Below are positions 1-7,709 of a DNA stretch of 11,365 bases, one piece after another. This DNA is from Thermoplasmata archaeon (GTDB taxonomy: Archaea > Thermoplasmatota > Thermoplasmata > Thermoplasmatales > Thermoplasmataceae). The stretch spans positions 1 to 11,365 of the forward strand of contig JAKAYN010000009.1 in assembly GCA_021826785.1 (NCBI GenBank), written 5' to 3'. Under the pieces are notes generated by a model, which was not told where the DNA came from, searched no databases, and saw nothing but the letters and a program-made list of their open reading frames with translations. A program made the translations under genes and the position numbers. Numbering within the stretch: the stretch's first letter is position 1; each line of letters starts with the position of its first letter.

Positions 1-390
1 CCTTCCATAGTAGCTTCTCATTAGCGAATTCATCTCATTTATATCGTTTTTGTACTTAATTTTTCTTATATAGTCGGTGCTAAGTCTCTTGATGTTATCA
101 CTTGTCCACTGAACCTTTCCAAGGCTCAGCTTATATTTATCAACATCAAACATGAGGTCTATTAAATTATAATAAAATGGGTGCAGCTTTTCAATCGTTG
201 GAAACTTTTTTATTATCTTATCGAAATGTGAGCATGAAATACCCTCTATGGTCGATATTCTATCAATTATCTCCTTCTTTATTTTATCCTCCTTTTTCGG
301 GAAGTACGGTTCTTCTATATTCGATGCCCTTTTAAACGATTTGTTTATTATCTCCTGTGATCTTAATATATTCGGTATGTAATCAAACAC
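1..390 (-). CDS. nog1: NOG1-family GTPase, N-terminal part (3' end beyond left edge)
   Basis: The minus strand is open from a GTG at 390-388 to base 1, giving 130 residues starting MFDYIPNILRSQEI; an in-frame TAG lies immediately upstream (393-391), so the GTG is the only reasonable start. The product matches the N-terminal helical domain of archaeal and eukaryotic NOG1: a helix resembling 'xxELIDKAFRRAS' at about residues 12-23, then the signature KKFPTIEKLHPFYYNLIDLM (61-80) and YKLSLGKVQW (86-95). The GTPase domain, with its P-loop, would begin beyond the window edge and is not seen. Known family role: NOG1 (Obg-related) acts in large ribosomal subunit assembly; the archaeal role is inferred by homology. 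It lies 37 bp downstream of lhr on the same strand but has its own TATA-like box, so it may be transcribed alone. The family call rests on motif recognition, not on a search. Confidence 0.9.
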   Translation of the reverse strand, partial: MFDYIPNILRSQEIINKSFKRASNIEEPYFPKKEDKIKKEIIDRISTIEGISCSHFDKIIKKFPTIEKLHPFYYNLIDLMFDVDKYKLSLGKVQWTSDNIKRLSTDYIRKIKYKNDINEMNSLMRSYYGR

Positions 391-407
391 CTATAGGTAT
401 TATTATT

Positions 408-417
408 ATATATTAAA
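408..417 (-). promoter_or_regulatory. TATA-like box for nog1
   Basis: On the minus strand TTTAATATAT sits at -27 to -18 from the GTG of nog1, inside the 37-bp gap after lhr. No Shine-Dalgarno sequence is placed usefully before the start (AGGTG overlaps the GTG itself), so a leaderless transcript is likely. AT-rich sequence makes chance matches easy. Confidence 0.5.
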
Positions 418-427
418 GCATTTAATT

Positions 428-3400
428 TTATTTATTATTAACTATATAACCGGCGTTTGCAAGCTCGGATCTTATCTTATCCAAATGCTGATTTTCATCC
501 ACTGTTAAGAACCGGCCGGATTTTTTCACAGAGAACGCGCTTTTTATAATTCCGTTTTCAATTAATATGTATGAATTACCGTATTTTGCCTTAAGGTAAT
601 CGCTGTAATAAAGGAAAAACAGATCCTTTGGCGTTATAATCATTGTATTTTTTTCGATAGGCATCTTTGAGTTTACATAAACAAGTTTTTTATCAGCTAA
701 AACAATGGCCTCAGTGATTTTATTTTCTTTCTTTAATTCGGATACAGCGTTTATGTAATCATCATCAATGTCAACTGAGAACATTCTTTTATAATGATCA
801 TCATCAAAGAAGCCGAATGTATTTACAATTATATTTAACATGGTTTTTATCGCATCCTTCCTTGACACACTTTCATGTATGAATATGTATCTCCTTTTGT
901 AATCACGTGCCAGTGCATTTATTCTGAATAATGATTTTATGGCTGCCTTTACATTATATGATTCATGCATCTCCTTAATGATATCTGACTCTGTTTTGCT
1001 CTCGTTTAATAATATTTTAACTATTTTTTCCTCTATTTCATTTAATTTCCTTGACCTTATTGAACGGTATATGCTTATAATGTTCTTTGTTATGTACGCA
1101 TTATTATCAAATGGCCCATTGAAAACGTATAAATAACCAGACTCAAAGTACTTTTCTATATCAACAGGCTTTATTCCTGAGTACATTGCCTCTATATCTG
1201 TTCTTATGCCAAGGTAAATGTTTTCAAGCTTATTGTAGTTCAATGGTTGCTCTATCTTTTCCGGATTAAACACAGATATAAGATCATCGATTTTATCTAT
1301 AACAGAAACGTTAACATTGCATAAATAATGACCGTACATCTTGTATCCATATTTTTTTAGATCATTATTATAATCAATGATAATATTGTAATTTTTGTAT
1401 CTATTATTTATGTAATCAATGAATGATTCCTCAGATGCTTTTTCCAGCTCAAGATTATCAATCCATAGCACTGATCCTGTATCTGTTATCTTCATGAATC
1501 CAGATTCGTGGCCATTATCTATGAATATTGATGAATCATTGTCAGAAAACCTTCCAAGGTATATTAAAAGAGGATCAAGAACATTTACAATTAACCTTGC
1601 TGGTTCAGAATCTTTAATATTACCATAGTATACATCGTTCTTATAGTACAATGGAACCTTTTTTGATAGATCAATCCTTGATGGGCTTATCCAGAAGAAC
1701 CTTGTTATCTCCTTCAATGTTACAGGGCCAAATTTATCTATTAGATCTTTAATATTATTTCCAGTTTTGTACCTGTAAAATTTATTTCCATCGCTTATTA
1801 TCTCAATGCGGTACTCCAAATCCTTTATAATGGCCTTTACAACGGAATCTCCAAGACCGGTTAGCCTTGAAATCTCATTTATGCCAAGGCCTTCATCTAT
1901 GTATTTAATTATCTTTTCATCGTTCTTGCCGGGGTTATCCATTCTAAGGTAATGCAAGGTGTCCAGCAGCCAGTCTGAAATATAAACGTATTTATTTTTT
2001 ATTGCCCTTGTATAATATATTTTTTTATCCTCAATTAATTTTTCAAGATCGTTAATTTTAAAGTTTTTAACCCTTGCCTTTATGTTATCCAATGAAAAGG
2101 CAAAACCGTACTTTTCAAAGTATTCATCAACGCTACTGCAAGGTTGTGAAAAATAGTTTATCCTCTTTTTATTTATATCCTCGCTTTTAATATTTACAAG
2201 GTTTTTCAGGTCATAAGATGTTATATACTGCTTTACAAACATTGGTGTTATATAATCATTGATTATAATCCCATCTTTTATCAATTCGTTTAATGCAGTC
2301 TCCATTTCATTCTCATTAACAGGTATCTTTATTATTATTTCATCAAATGACAATGGCCCATATGATTTTAATATTAATTCTATGGCCTTTTTTAAAGCTT
2401 CCATTCTATTTATTTTACTTACCTTAATATTATTTTTTATGTATAACGTTATTTTCTCTTTGATGTGCCTTCTTATAAGGTATGAAGATTCCAATTTTAT
2501 AAGAGACGATTCTATAACATCATCATCGAGGCCTGTCTTTAATTTTATATCCTTAAATGTGCTGTTATCTATAATATTAAATATCATTATATCTGTATCA
2601 TTTAAATCATGATTGCCCTTAAAAAGTGCGTAAAATATGCTGTAGTAATCTATTGACGTCCACTGTGTAGATCTCACAAAAACTGATACTATTTTATCAC
2701 TGTTTATTAGTTCCTCATTTACATTATCAATATCTATTATTGAATAATCATATGGGCCATTGTACCTTCTCTTAAATGGGTCTATGTAAAGAAAATGCCT
2801 TGCAAATGCCATGTAAGATTCAATGTTATTTATCGTTGGTATTCTGTTTTTATAGTAATTCTCAACAAGCTTTGAATCATTTATAATGAAGTTTATGCTG
2901 TTTCCATATATCTTATCAAGCAATTTATTCTGGAATTCCCTAAGAAGCCTTGACTTGTCCTCCATTAAAACAACATCGGATGCACCTGCCAATATAAGAT
3001 TGTATGAAAATGGGCTTGTTTCCCTTGAATAATCATTTATTCTAAATCTATTCTTTTCAATGACATTTTTTATGTATAAAAGTGCATGCTCTCTATCCAT
3101 AACATCATTTAAGATCTCATTGTACGTTTCATTTATAACAGGGAAGTTTTGAATGTTCTCAAGAACCCGGAGAAGCTTATCACTCCTAAGCTGCTGCCTT
3201 GAAACAGGAACCTCCGAGCTTTTATACTTTCTAAGAACCATCAATGCCCTTGTTGCACAGTACCTAAACCTCTGCTTAAACATCTCGGTGTTTTCTATGG
3301 ATCTTCTTAGAGCATCATCAAAGTTCTTGGATGTTAACAATGATGTTATTTCGCTTATCTTTATTTTTTTATCAAAGCTCAGCATAAAACCATTATCGTT

Positions 3401-5431
3401 AACGCTTATTCTTGTGTTTACCCCATATTTATTTGATATTAAATATGCATATGCCCTGGAGAGGGCATCGTTAACCCTCCTGCCAAGTGGAATATGAAAT
3501 ATCACATTGTAATTCTTATCGATGTAACCCTCTATTAAAAGAAAATCATCAAGCGGAATGCCATATGGCTCCTGGGCCTTTATGTATGAGACAAGGCTCA
3601 TGGCGCCAAACTCATCTATGTAATAATTGTTTATTAACCATTCTTTTGCAGTCTTTTCATCCATTGAGGATAGTTCCATTCTAAATCTTCCTATTAAAAC
3701 GCCAAGATCATAGCTCCTTGGCAGGAGTTCACCCGTCCATGATGGAACAGTGGGCGTCATGCCTGTGGCATCACTTACCATAACACGGTTTCTTACGGTT
3801 TTTATGAACCTGTAAGTCCTGGCGCCGAGAACAAAGATATCTCCCTGCCTGAGCTTTTCAACGAACTTATCGCTCAGCTGGCCTATCATTCGGCCATGCT
3901 CATTGAAAACATTGTAATTTGCCTCATCAGGTATTGTTCCAACATTCATGAAGTATATTAGCCTGGTGCTCCTCTTCTTTCCAAACGTCGAGGATTCCTC
4001 ATCGTACCAGATCTTTGAGTAAATGGTGTTGCCCTCGATCTTTCCAGATAGATACCTTAACGTGTATATAAAATCCCTGTAATCAAGATTATGAAAAGAA
4101 AACGAATTCTTTATTACCTTATATGCCTCGTCAACGTTCCATGTTTTTTCAAGAGACATGCCAACAAGTGCCTGTGAAAGCACGTCCAGTGGGTTTAATG
4201 GTACCTGAACCTTATCTATGTTATGGTCATAAGCAGCTTTTGTTAGAACAGTGCACTCCATTAGATCGTCAATATCAAATACAACAAGCCTACCCTTTGA
4301 AAAATCCCTTACACCATGGCCGGATCTTCCTATCCTCTGCAGGGCCCTTGAAACTGATTTTGGACTGCCTATCTGTATTACAAGATCTATATAACCTATG
4401 TCTATTCCAAGCTCAAGTGATGTTGATGTTATAACGCACTTTAGCTCACCGCGTTTTAATTTATTTTCAACATCCACTCTTGTCTCCTTTCCAAGCGATG
4501 AATGGTGTGCCTCTATATTCTCTATGCCACGTGCCTTTAACCTCATAGCAACATGCTCTGTAGAACCCCTGGTATTTGTGAATATCAATGTTGTTTTATG
4601 TGAATTAACAAGATCAACTATTATATCATACATCTTTTCAGTTGCTATCTCATAGCTAACCTTTGTAAGGTCCTTCGATGGCGTTATAACCTTTAGATCC
4701 AGATACTTATTTGTTTTTACCTCTATTATCTTGCAATCGCGCTTTTTTTCCCCATCATAGCCGCATAGATAAGAAGCTATTAAATCAAGTGGTGCCTGAG
4801 TTGCCGAAAGGCCTATTCTAACAAAGTTACCTGCTATGTAAGCAAGCCTCTCAAGGTTTAATGACAATAATGATCCACGTTTTGTTGCTGATATTTCATG
4901 TATTTCATCAACTATTACATATTCAACACCGAAGAATTTCTCACGGAACTTGCTGGCAGTTAGAACCAATGATAATGACTCTGGTGTTGTTATTAATATG
5001 TGCGGTGGCTTGCTAAGCATCTTGGCCCTTTCCTTTGCATCCGTATCACCTGATCTTACTCCTATTCTTATCTCAGGAAGATCTATGCCATGCTCAGCCG
5101 CTATATTATATATCTCATTTAAAGGTGTTTTTAGATTTTTATTAACATCATTGGCAAGGGCCTTTAATGGGCTTATATAAACACAGTATATCTTGTTTTC
5201 AAGGTTTCCAGACCTTGCCCTTATAAAAAGCTCATTTATTATTGATAAAAATCCGGTAAGCGTCTTACCAGTGCCAGTTGGTGATGAAACAAGCACATTT
5301 TTTTTGTTATGTATCAATGGTATCGCATACTTCTGTGGATCGCTTAGCGAATCATACTTTGAGTTAAACCACTCTGCAACTATTGGATCAAGAAACGGAA
5401 ACTCATCCTCAATTCTGAAATCTGTGTACAT
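428..5431 (-). CDS. lhr: Lhr-family superfamily-2 helicase, long form with C-terminal winged-helix extension
   Basis: A 1667-residue ATP-dependent nucleic-acid helicase. Visible in order: Walker A SSPTGTGKT (49-57), motif Ia VYISPLKALANDV (84-96), ITTPESL (147-153), a DEIH box (175-178), SAT (209-211), TSTSLELGIDIG (335-346) and QRIGRSGHG (365-373). The Lhr-specific winged-helix and beta-barrel follow: PLDVLSQALVGMSLE (414-428), YFMNVGTIPDEANY (493-506), PTVPSWTGELLPRSYDL (560-576). The DEAD-associated region has GRRVNDALSRAYAY (650-663), FRYCATRALMVLRKY (722-736) and AGASDVVLMED (815-825). This Lhr-core accounts for about 870 residues, the usual archaeal size. The remaining 800 residues look like several winged-helix modules (about 945-1000, 1010-1065, 1165-1220, 1225-1265, 1465-1520) and recall the C-terminal half of bacterial Lhr. 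Lhr proteins unwind DNA and RNA-DNA hybrids and are tied to DNA repair. The ATG at 5431 directly precedes the conserved N-terminus and follows a TATA-like box. It is divergent from the reductase gene and upstream of nog1. Confidence 0.95.
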   Translation of the reverse strand: MYTDFRIEDEFPFLDPIVAEWFNSKYDSLSDPQKYAIPLIHNKKNVLVSSPTGTGKTLTGFLSIINELFIRARSGNLENKIYCVYISPLKALANDVNKNLKTPLNEIYNIAAEHGIDLPEIRIGVRSGDTDAKERAKMLSKPPHILITTPESLSLVLTASKFREKFFGVEYVIVDEIHEISATKRGSLLSLNLERLAYIAGNFVRIGLSATQAPLDLIASYLCGYDGEKKRDCKIIEVKTNKYLDLKVITPSKDLTKVSYEIATEKMYDIIVDLVNSHKTTLIFTNTRGSTEHVAMRLKARGIENIEAHHSSLGKETRVDVENKLKRGELKCVITSTSLELGIDIGYIDLVIQIGSPKSVSRALQRIGRSGHGVRDFSKGRLVVFDIDDLMECTVLTKAAYDHNIDKVQVPLNPLDVLSQALVGMSLEKTWNVDEAYKVIKNSFSFHNLDYRDFIYTLRYLSGKIEGNTIYSKIWYDEESSTFGKKRSTRLIYFMNVGTIPDEANYNVFNEHGRMIGQLSDKFVEKLRQGDIFVLGARTYRFIKTVRNRVMVSDATGMTPTVPSWTGELLPRSYDLGVLIGRFRMELSSMDEKTAKEWLINNYYIDEFGAMSLVSYIKAQEPYGIPLDDFLLIEGYIDKNYNVIFHIPLGRRVNDALSRAYAYLISNKYGVNTRISVNDNGFMLSFDKKIKISEITSLLTSKNFDDALRRSIENTEMFKQRFRYCATRALMVLRKYKSSEVPVSRQQLRSDKLLRVLENIQNFPVINETYNEILNDVMDREHALLYIKNVIEKNRFRINDYSRETSPFSYNLILAGASDVVLMEDKSRLLREFQNKLLDKIYGNSINFIINDSKLVENYYKNRIPTINNIESYMAFARHFLYIDPFKRRYNGPYDYSIIDIDNVNEELINSDKIVSVFVRSTQWTSIDYYSIFYALFKGNHDLNDTDIMIFNIIDNSTFKDIKLKTGLDDDVIESSLIKLESSYLIRRHIKEKITLYIKNNIKVSKINRMEALKKAIELILKSYGPLSFDEIIIKIPVNENEMETALNELIKDGIIINDYITPMFVKQYITSYDLKNLVNIKSEDINKKRINYFSQPCSSVDEYFEKYGFAFSLDNIKARVKNFKINDLEKLIEDKKIYYTRAIKNKYVYISDWLLDTLHYLRMDNPGKNDEKIIKYIDEGLGINEISRLTGLGDSVVKAIIKDLEYRIEIISDGNKFYRYKTGNNIKDLIDKFGPVTLKEITRFFWISPSRIDLSKKVPLYYKNDVYYGNIKDSEPARLIVNVLDPLLIYLGRFSDNDSSIFIDNGHESGFMKITDTGSVLWIDNLELEKASEESFIDYINNRYKNYNIIIDYNNDLKKYGYKMYGHYLCNVNVSVIDKIDDLISVFNPEKIEQPLNYNKLENIYLGIRTDIEAMYSGIKPVDIEKYFESGYLYVFNGPFDNNAYITKNIISIYRSIRSRKLNEIEEKIVKILLNESKTESDIIKEMHESYNVKAAIKSLFRINALARDYKRRYIFIHESVSRKDAIKTMLNIIVNTFGFFDDDHYKRMFSVDIDDDYINAVSELKKENKITEAIVLADKKLVYVNSKMPIEKNTMIITPKDLFFLYYSDYLKAKYGNSYILIENGIIKSAFSVKKSGRFLTVDENQHLDKIRSELANAGYIVNNK

Positions 5432-5450
5432 AAAGACCTTATTAAAATGC

Positions 5451-5460
5451 TTAAAACTAT
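5451..5460 (-). promoter_or_regulatory. TATA-like box for lhr
   Basis: Minus-strand ATAGTTTTAA lies at -29 to -20 from the lhr ATG in the 91-bp divergent gap (5432-5522). The spacing fits a leaderless archaeal transcript, and no clear Shine-Dalgarno sequence precedes the ATG. Confidence 0.45.
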
Positions 5461-5493
5461 TTAGCTTTTGTTAAAATCGCATTTAATAAAAAA

Positions 5494-5503
5494 GTTTTTA
5501 TTA
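5494..5503 (+). promoter_or_regulatory. TATA-like box for the aldo/keto reductase operon
   Basis: GTTTTTATTA lies at -29 to -20 from the ATG at 5523, preceded by an A-rich run that could act as the TFB-recognition element. There is only A/T sequence between the box and the ATG, so no Shine-Dalgarno is present and a leaderless start is likely. Confidence 0.45.
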
Positions 5504-5522
5504 TCTTTAAAAATATTAAAAA

Positions 5523-6320
5523 ATGAGAATAGGAGATCGCGATGTACCGTCAATTGGCTTTGGAACATACAGGCTTGGTGGTAGTTCCACACCAATTTAT
5601 GATAACGATGATAATGATATAAATATTATAAGTTATGCCATATCAAAGGGATTAACTGTTATAGACACGGCGGAATACTATGGTAATGGCCATACAGAGG
5701 AACTCGTTGGAAAGGCAATAAAGAATTTTAATCGTGATGATCTTTACATAATATCAAAGGTCTGGCATAATCATTTACATTACGATGATGTGATAAACTC
5801 GCTTAAAAGAAGCTTGAAAAGGCTTGAAACCGATTACATAGATTTATATTTAATACACTGGCCTAATAAATCAGTGCCGCTTAATGAAACGCTATCTGCA
5901 ATGGAGTATTTAAAGGACTCAGGCTATATTAAAGATATAGGTGTAAGCAACTTCAATGAGGAGCTTATCGATGAGGCATTATCATCAATGAAAAAATACG
6001 AAATAGTTGCAAATGAGATAGAATATAATCTGGATAATGCATTAAACGTAGAAAATAATATAATAGAACACTGCATAAAAAATAAAATATCGGTTATAGC
6101 CTACTCGCCTCTGAGCCGTGGATATCTAAATAAAAGCGTTGAAAAGATAGCAAAGGATAATAAGATGAGCGTTGCGCAGCTATCCCTTGTATATCTGAAA
6201 AGAAAGTCAATACCAATACCAATATCCAGGAATAAAAAGCACATAGATGAAATAGCGTATGTTCTTGATAAAAACATAAATGATGACGTTTATATCTCAA
6301 TAAGGAATTCAATATTATGA
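5523..6320 (+). CDS. Aldo/keto reductase family oxidoreductase
   Basis: A 265-residue single-domain (beta/alpha)8 reductase expected to reduce aldehydes or ketones with NAD(P)H in the cytoplasm. The four catalytic residues of the family are all visible: Asp48 and Tyr53 in DTAEYYGNG (48-56), Lys79 in YIISKVW (75-81) and His112 in LIHWP (110-114). Other hallmarks are IGFGTYRLGG near the N-terminus (11-20), YIDLYLIHWP (105-114), DIGVSNFN (138-145) and AYSPLSRG (193-200). The cofactor-binding loop is IPIPISRNKKHIDE (230-243), with Ile where the family usually has Gly. The length equals the compact DkgB-like members rather than the 300-plus-residue ones. The start codon follows a TATA-like box. 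Its stop overlaps the ATG of the next gene in ATGA, so the two are almost certainly co-transcribed and translationally coupled. The substrate cannot be read from the sequence. Confidence 0.93.
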   Translation: MRIGDRDVPSIGFGTYRLGGSSTPIYDNDDNDINIISYAISKGLTVIDTAEYYGNGHTEELVGKAIKNFNRDDLYIISKVWHNHLHYDDVINSLKRSLKRLETDYIDLYLIHWPNKSVPLNETLSAMEYLKDSGYIKDIGVSNFNEELIDEALSSMKKYEIVANEIEYNLDNALNVENNIIEHCIKNKISVIAYSPLSRGYLNKSVEKIAKDNKMSVAQLSLVYLKRKSIPIPISRNKKHIDEIAYVLDKNINDDVYISIRNSIL

Positions 6321-6934
6321 TCATTGATTACATAAAAGAGCACTCGGAAAATGACAATGAGGCATCTATAATAGCCGCAATGATGTACGCAAAGGCCATA
6401 GGCATTGAGTACAATTTTGATATAAATCCATATAGATCTAGATATCCTGAGATTTACAAAAAGATGGAATCAATGCTAAATAATGTTAATATAAAAGATA
6501 TATTATTTTACAGGATAGACTCAAAAAGAGATGATATTAATAATATAATAAAAAAATTCAATGAAAATCTTGTTTATATATCACTGGCAGGCACACTTGG
6601 TTACGCATCTCTATCTTCGATGTTTGGGCTTCAGCTTCTATCAGGCTTTTCATGGAATGTTAAAAGATTCAATGAGTTTAAAATTGATGAATTGGAAACT
6701 ATGCAGGATATGATGCAGTATATAATAGAAGAAATATGGAAATTCCTTGAGGAATTTGTTAATATCGGTGTTGCAATAGAGTTCTATGGTTCTTACACAA
6801 CAAACATTGCCATGCCATTAAGGGAGATGCTTGATTCAAACATAAAAGTCAACAAAACAGATTTGAAAATAGATTATTTTAAATCACTTCCAGATAATGA
6901 AAAGGAATCATTTGTGAAGAAACTAATATCATAA
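6317..6934 (+). CDS. Hypothetical protein, coupled to aldo/keto reductase
   Basis: A 205-residue protein that I do not recognise. Its ATG lies in the ATGA overlap with the reductase stop, which supports the start and a coupled expression. The N-terminal third is charged and helical; residues about 84-115 carry no charged residue (segment begins NLVYISLAGTLGYASL and ends near FSWNV), so this could be a membrane-spanning or buried helical hairpin. Then come an acidic, Met-rich helix (about 124-150, DELETMQDMMQYIIEEIWKF) and a polar C-terminus. There is no signal peptide, no cysteine or metal motif and no nucleotide-binding motif. It uses the same codon preferences as its neighbours, so recent transfer is not indicated. 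It may be a lineage-specific protein whose role is linked to the reductase, but that is inference from gene order only. Confidence 0.8.
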   Translation: MIIDYIKEHSENDNEASIIAAMMYAKAIGIEYNFDINPYRSRYPEIYKKMESMLNNVNIKDILFYRIDSKRDDINNIIKKFNENLVYISLAGTLGYASLSSMFGLQLLSGFSWNVKRFNEFKIDELETMQDMMQYIIEEIWKFLEEFVNIGVAIEFYGSYTTNIAMPLREMLDSNIKVNKTDLKIDYFKSLPDNEKESFVKKLIS

Positions 6935-6972
6935 ATGTATTATTTTGCATAATAAATTAGTTATTAATGTAA

Positions 6973-6979
6973 TTTTTTT
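6973..6979 (+). terminator. Possible T-run terminator after the reductase operon
   Basis: A run of seven T residues lies about 40 bp after the stop at 6934 and before the next promoter. Archaeal termination is commonly driven by such runs without a hairpin. The surrounding sequence is AT-rich, so the evidence is weak. Confidence 0.3.
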
Positions 6980-6994
6980 AATTTGTAAAAAAAT

Positions 6995-7003
6995 CTTTTT
7001 ATG
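6995..7003 (+). promoter_or_regulatory. TATA-like box for the MTHFR-like gene
   Basis: CTTTTTATG lies at -29 to -21 from the ATG at 7024, directly after an A-rich stretch (AAAAAAAT) that fits a TFB-recognition element. There is no Shine-Dalgarno before the ATG, so a leaderless transcript is likely. Confidence 0.5.
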
Positions 7004-7023
7004 CTTGAATAGATCATAATAGA

Positions 7024-7680
7024 ATGAAGGTTTATGCAGAGATTTATCCATATTCAAAGAAAAGCGCATTATTAGATGAAATAAATTCAATATCGCAATT
7101 TGACGGTGTTGATATACCTGATAATCCAATGGGCTATCCAACAATGAGTCCCGAGGTTATAGCATATTTGATTAAAGATTATTATAATGATAAGGATATA
7201 ATAATAAATCAAAGATTAAAGGACATAAATGAATTAAAGTTAAGATCGACAATTAAAACTGCAAGGTTCATAAATGTATCCATGGCATTTACACTTGGCG
7301 ATGATCCAAAATATGGTATAAGTATAAACGATGTAACATCATTAATGGCGCTTGAGATTGCCCATAAAAAGCATGTACGATCAGGCCTTATACTAAGTTT
7401 GAGAAAACCAGAAAATTTGATAAATGAAAGATTAAGCCTTGATGCTGATTTCTTCCTTGGCACAAACTTTGACGGTACTGTTAAATACAAGGATGATAGA
7501 ATAATACCATATATTATAATAGAAACAGAGAAAAACAGGAATATTATAAGTTCAATGAAACAACACAGTTTCAATTTAAATGAATTATACGATGTTATTT
7601 CAGTTATTGATTATAAATCCATTTTGCTATCATGCCCAGGAGATTTCGAATCCCTTTCATATATAATAAACAAACTCTAA
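7024..7680 (+). CDS. Short methylenetetrahydrofolate reductase-like (MetF family) protein
   Basis: A 218-residue protein resembling the TIM-barrel of 5,10-methylenetetrahydrofolate reductase, the flavoenzyme that makes methyl-folate for methionine synthesis. Visible matches: AEIYPYSKK (5-13) in the place of the bacterial FEFFPP motif, so Glu6 may be the catalytic Glu; DGVDIPDNPMG (27-37) for the strand-2 'vTDNPxG' motif; INQRLKDINELKLRS (61-75) for the flavin-contacting 'xxCRDRNxxxLxS' motif; NVSMAFTLGDDPKYG (84-98) for 'NvLaLrGDpP', with the flavin-binding Asp at 93 or 94; and DADFFLGTNFDG (140-151) for 'GADFxxTQxFFD', with Asn in the usual Gln position. The protein is about 70-80 residues shorter than bacterial MetF, so the last barrel elements are reduced. 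It may use folate or a modified pterin; electron donor unknown. It has its own promoter and is followed within 29 bp by xpd. No enzymatic call is certain. Confidence 0.72.
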   Translation: MKVYAEIYPYSKKSALLDEINSISQFDGVDIPDNPMGYPTMSPEVIAYLIKDYYNDKDIIINQRLKDINELKLRSTIKTARFINVSMAFTLGDDPKYGISINDVTSLMALEIAHKKHVRSGLILSLRKPENLINERLSLDADFFLGTNFDGTVKYKDDRIIPYIIIETEKNRNIISSMKQHSFNLNELYDVISVIDYKSILLSCPGDFESLSYIINKL

Positions 7681-7690
7681 TTTTATATAT
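7681..7690 (+). promoter_or_regulatory. TATA-like box for xpd
   Basis: TTTTATATAT begins directly after the stop codon of the preceding gene and lies at -29 to -20 from the GTG at 7710. The position supports the GTG as the true start and a leaderless message. Confidence 0.55.
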
Positions 7691-7709
7691 TATACATTGA
7701 TATTTAGAT

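Noticed and set aside
2259-2612. Plus-strand open frame of 117 codons inside lhr
   Set aside because: It is antisense to a clearly coding frame, has a low-complexity Ile/Ser/Phe-rich translation with no family match, and lacks its own promoter spacing. The same holds for the other antisense frames inside lhr, xpd and the propeller gene.
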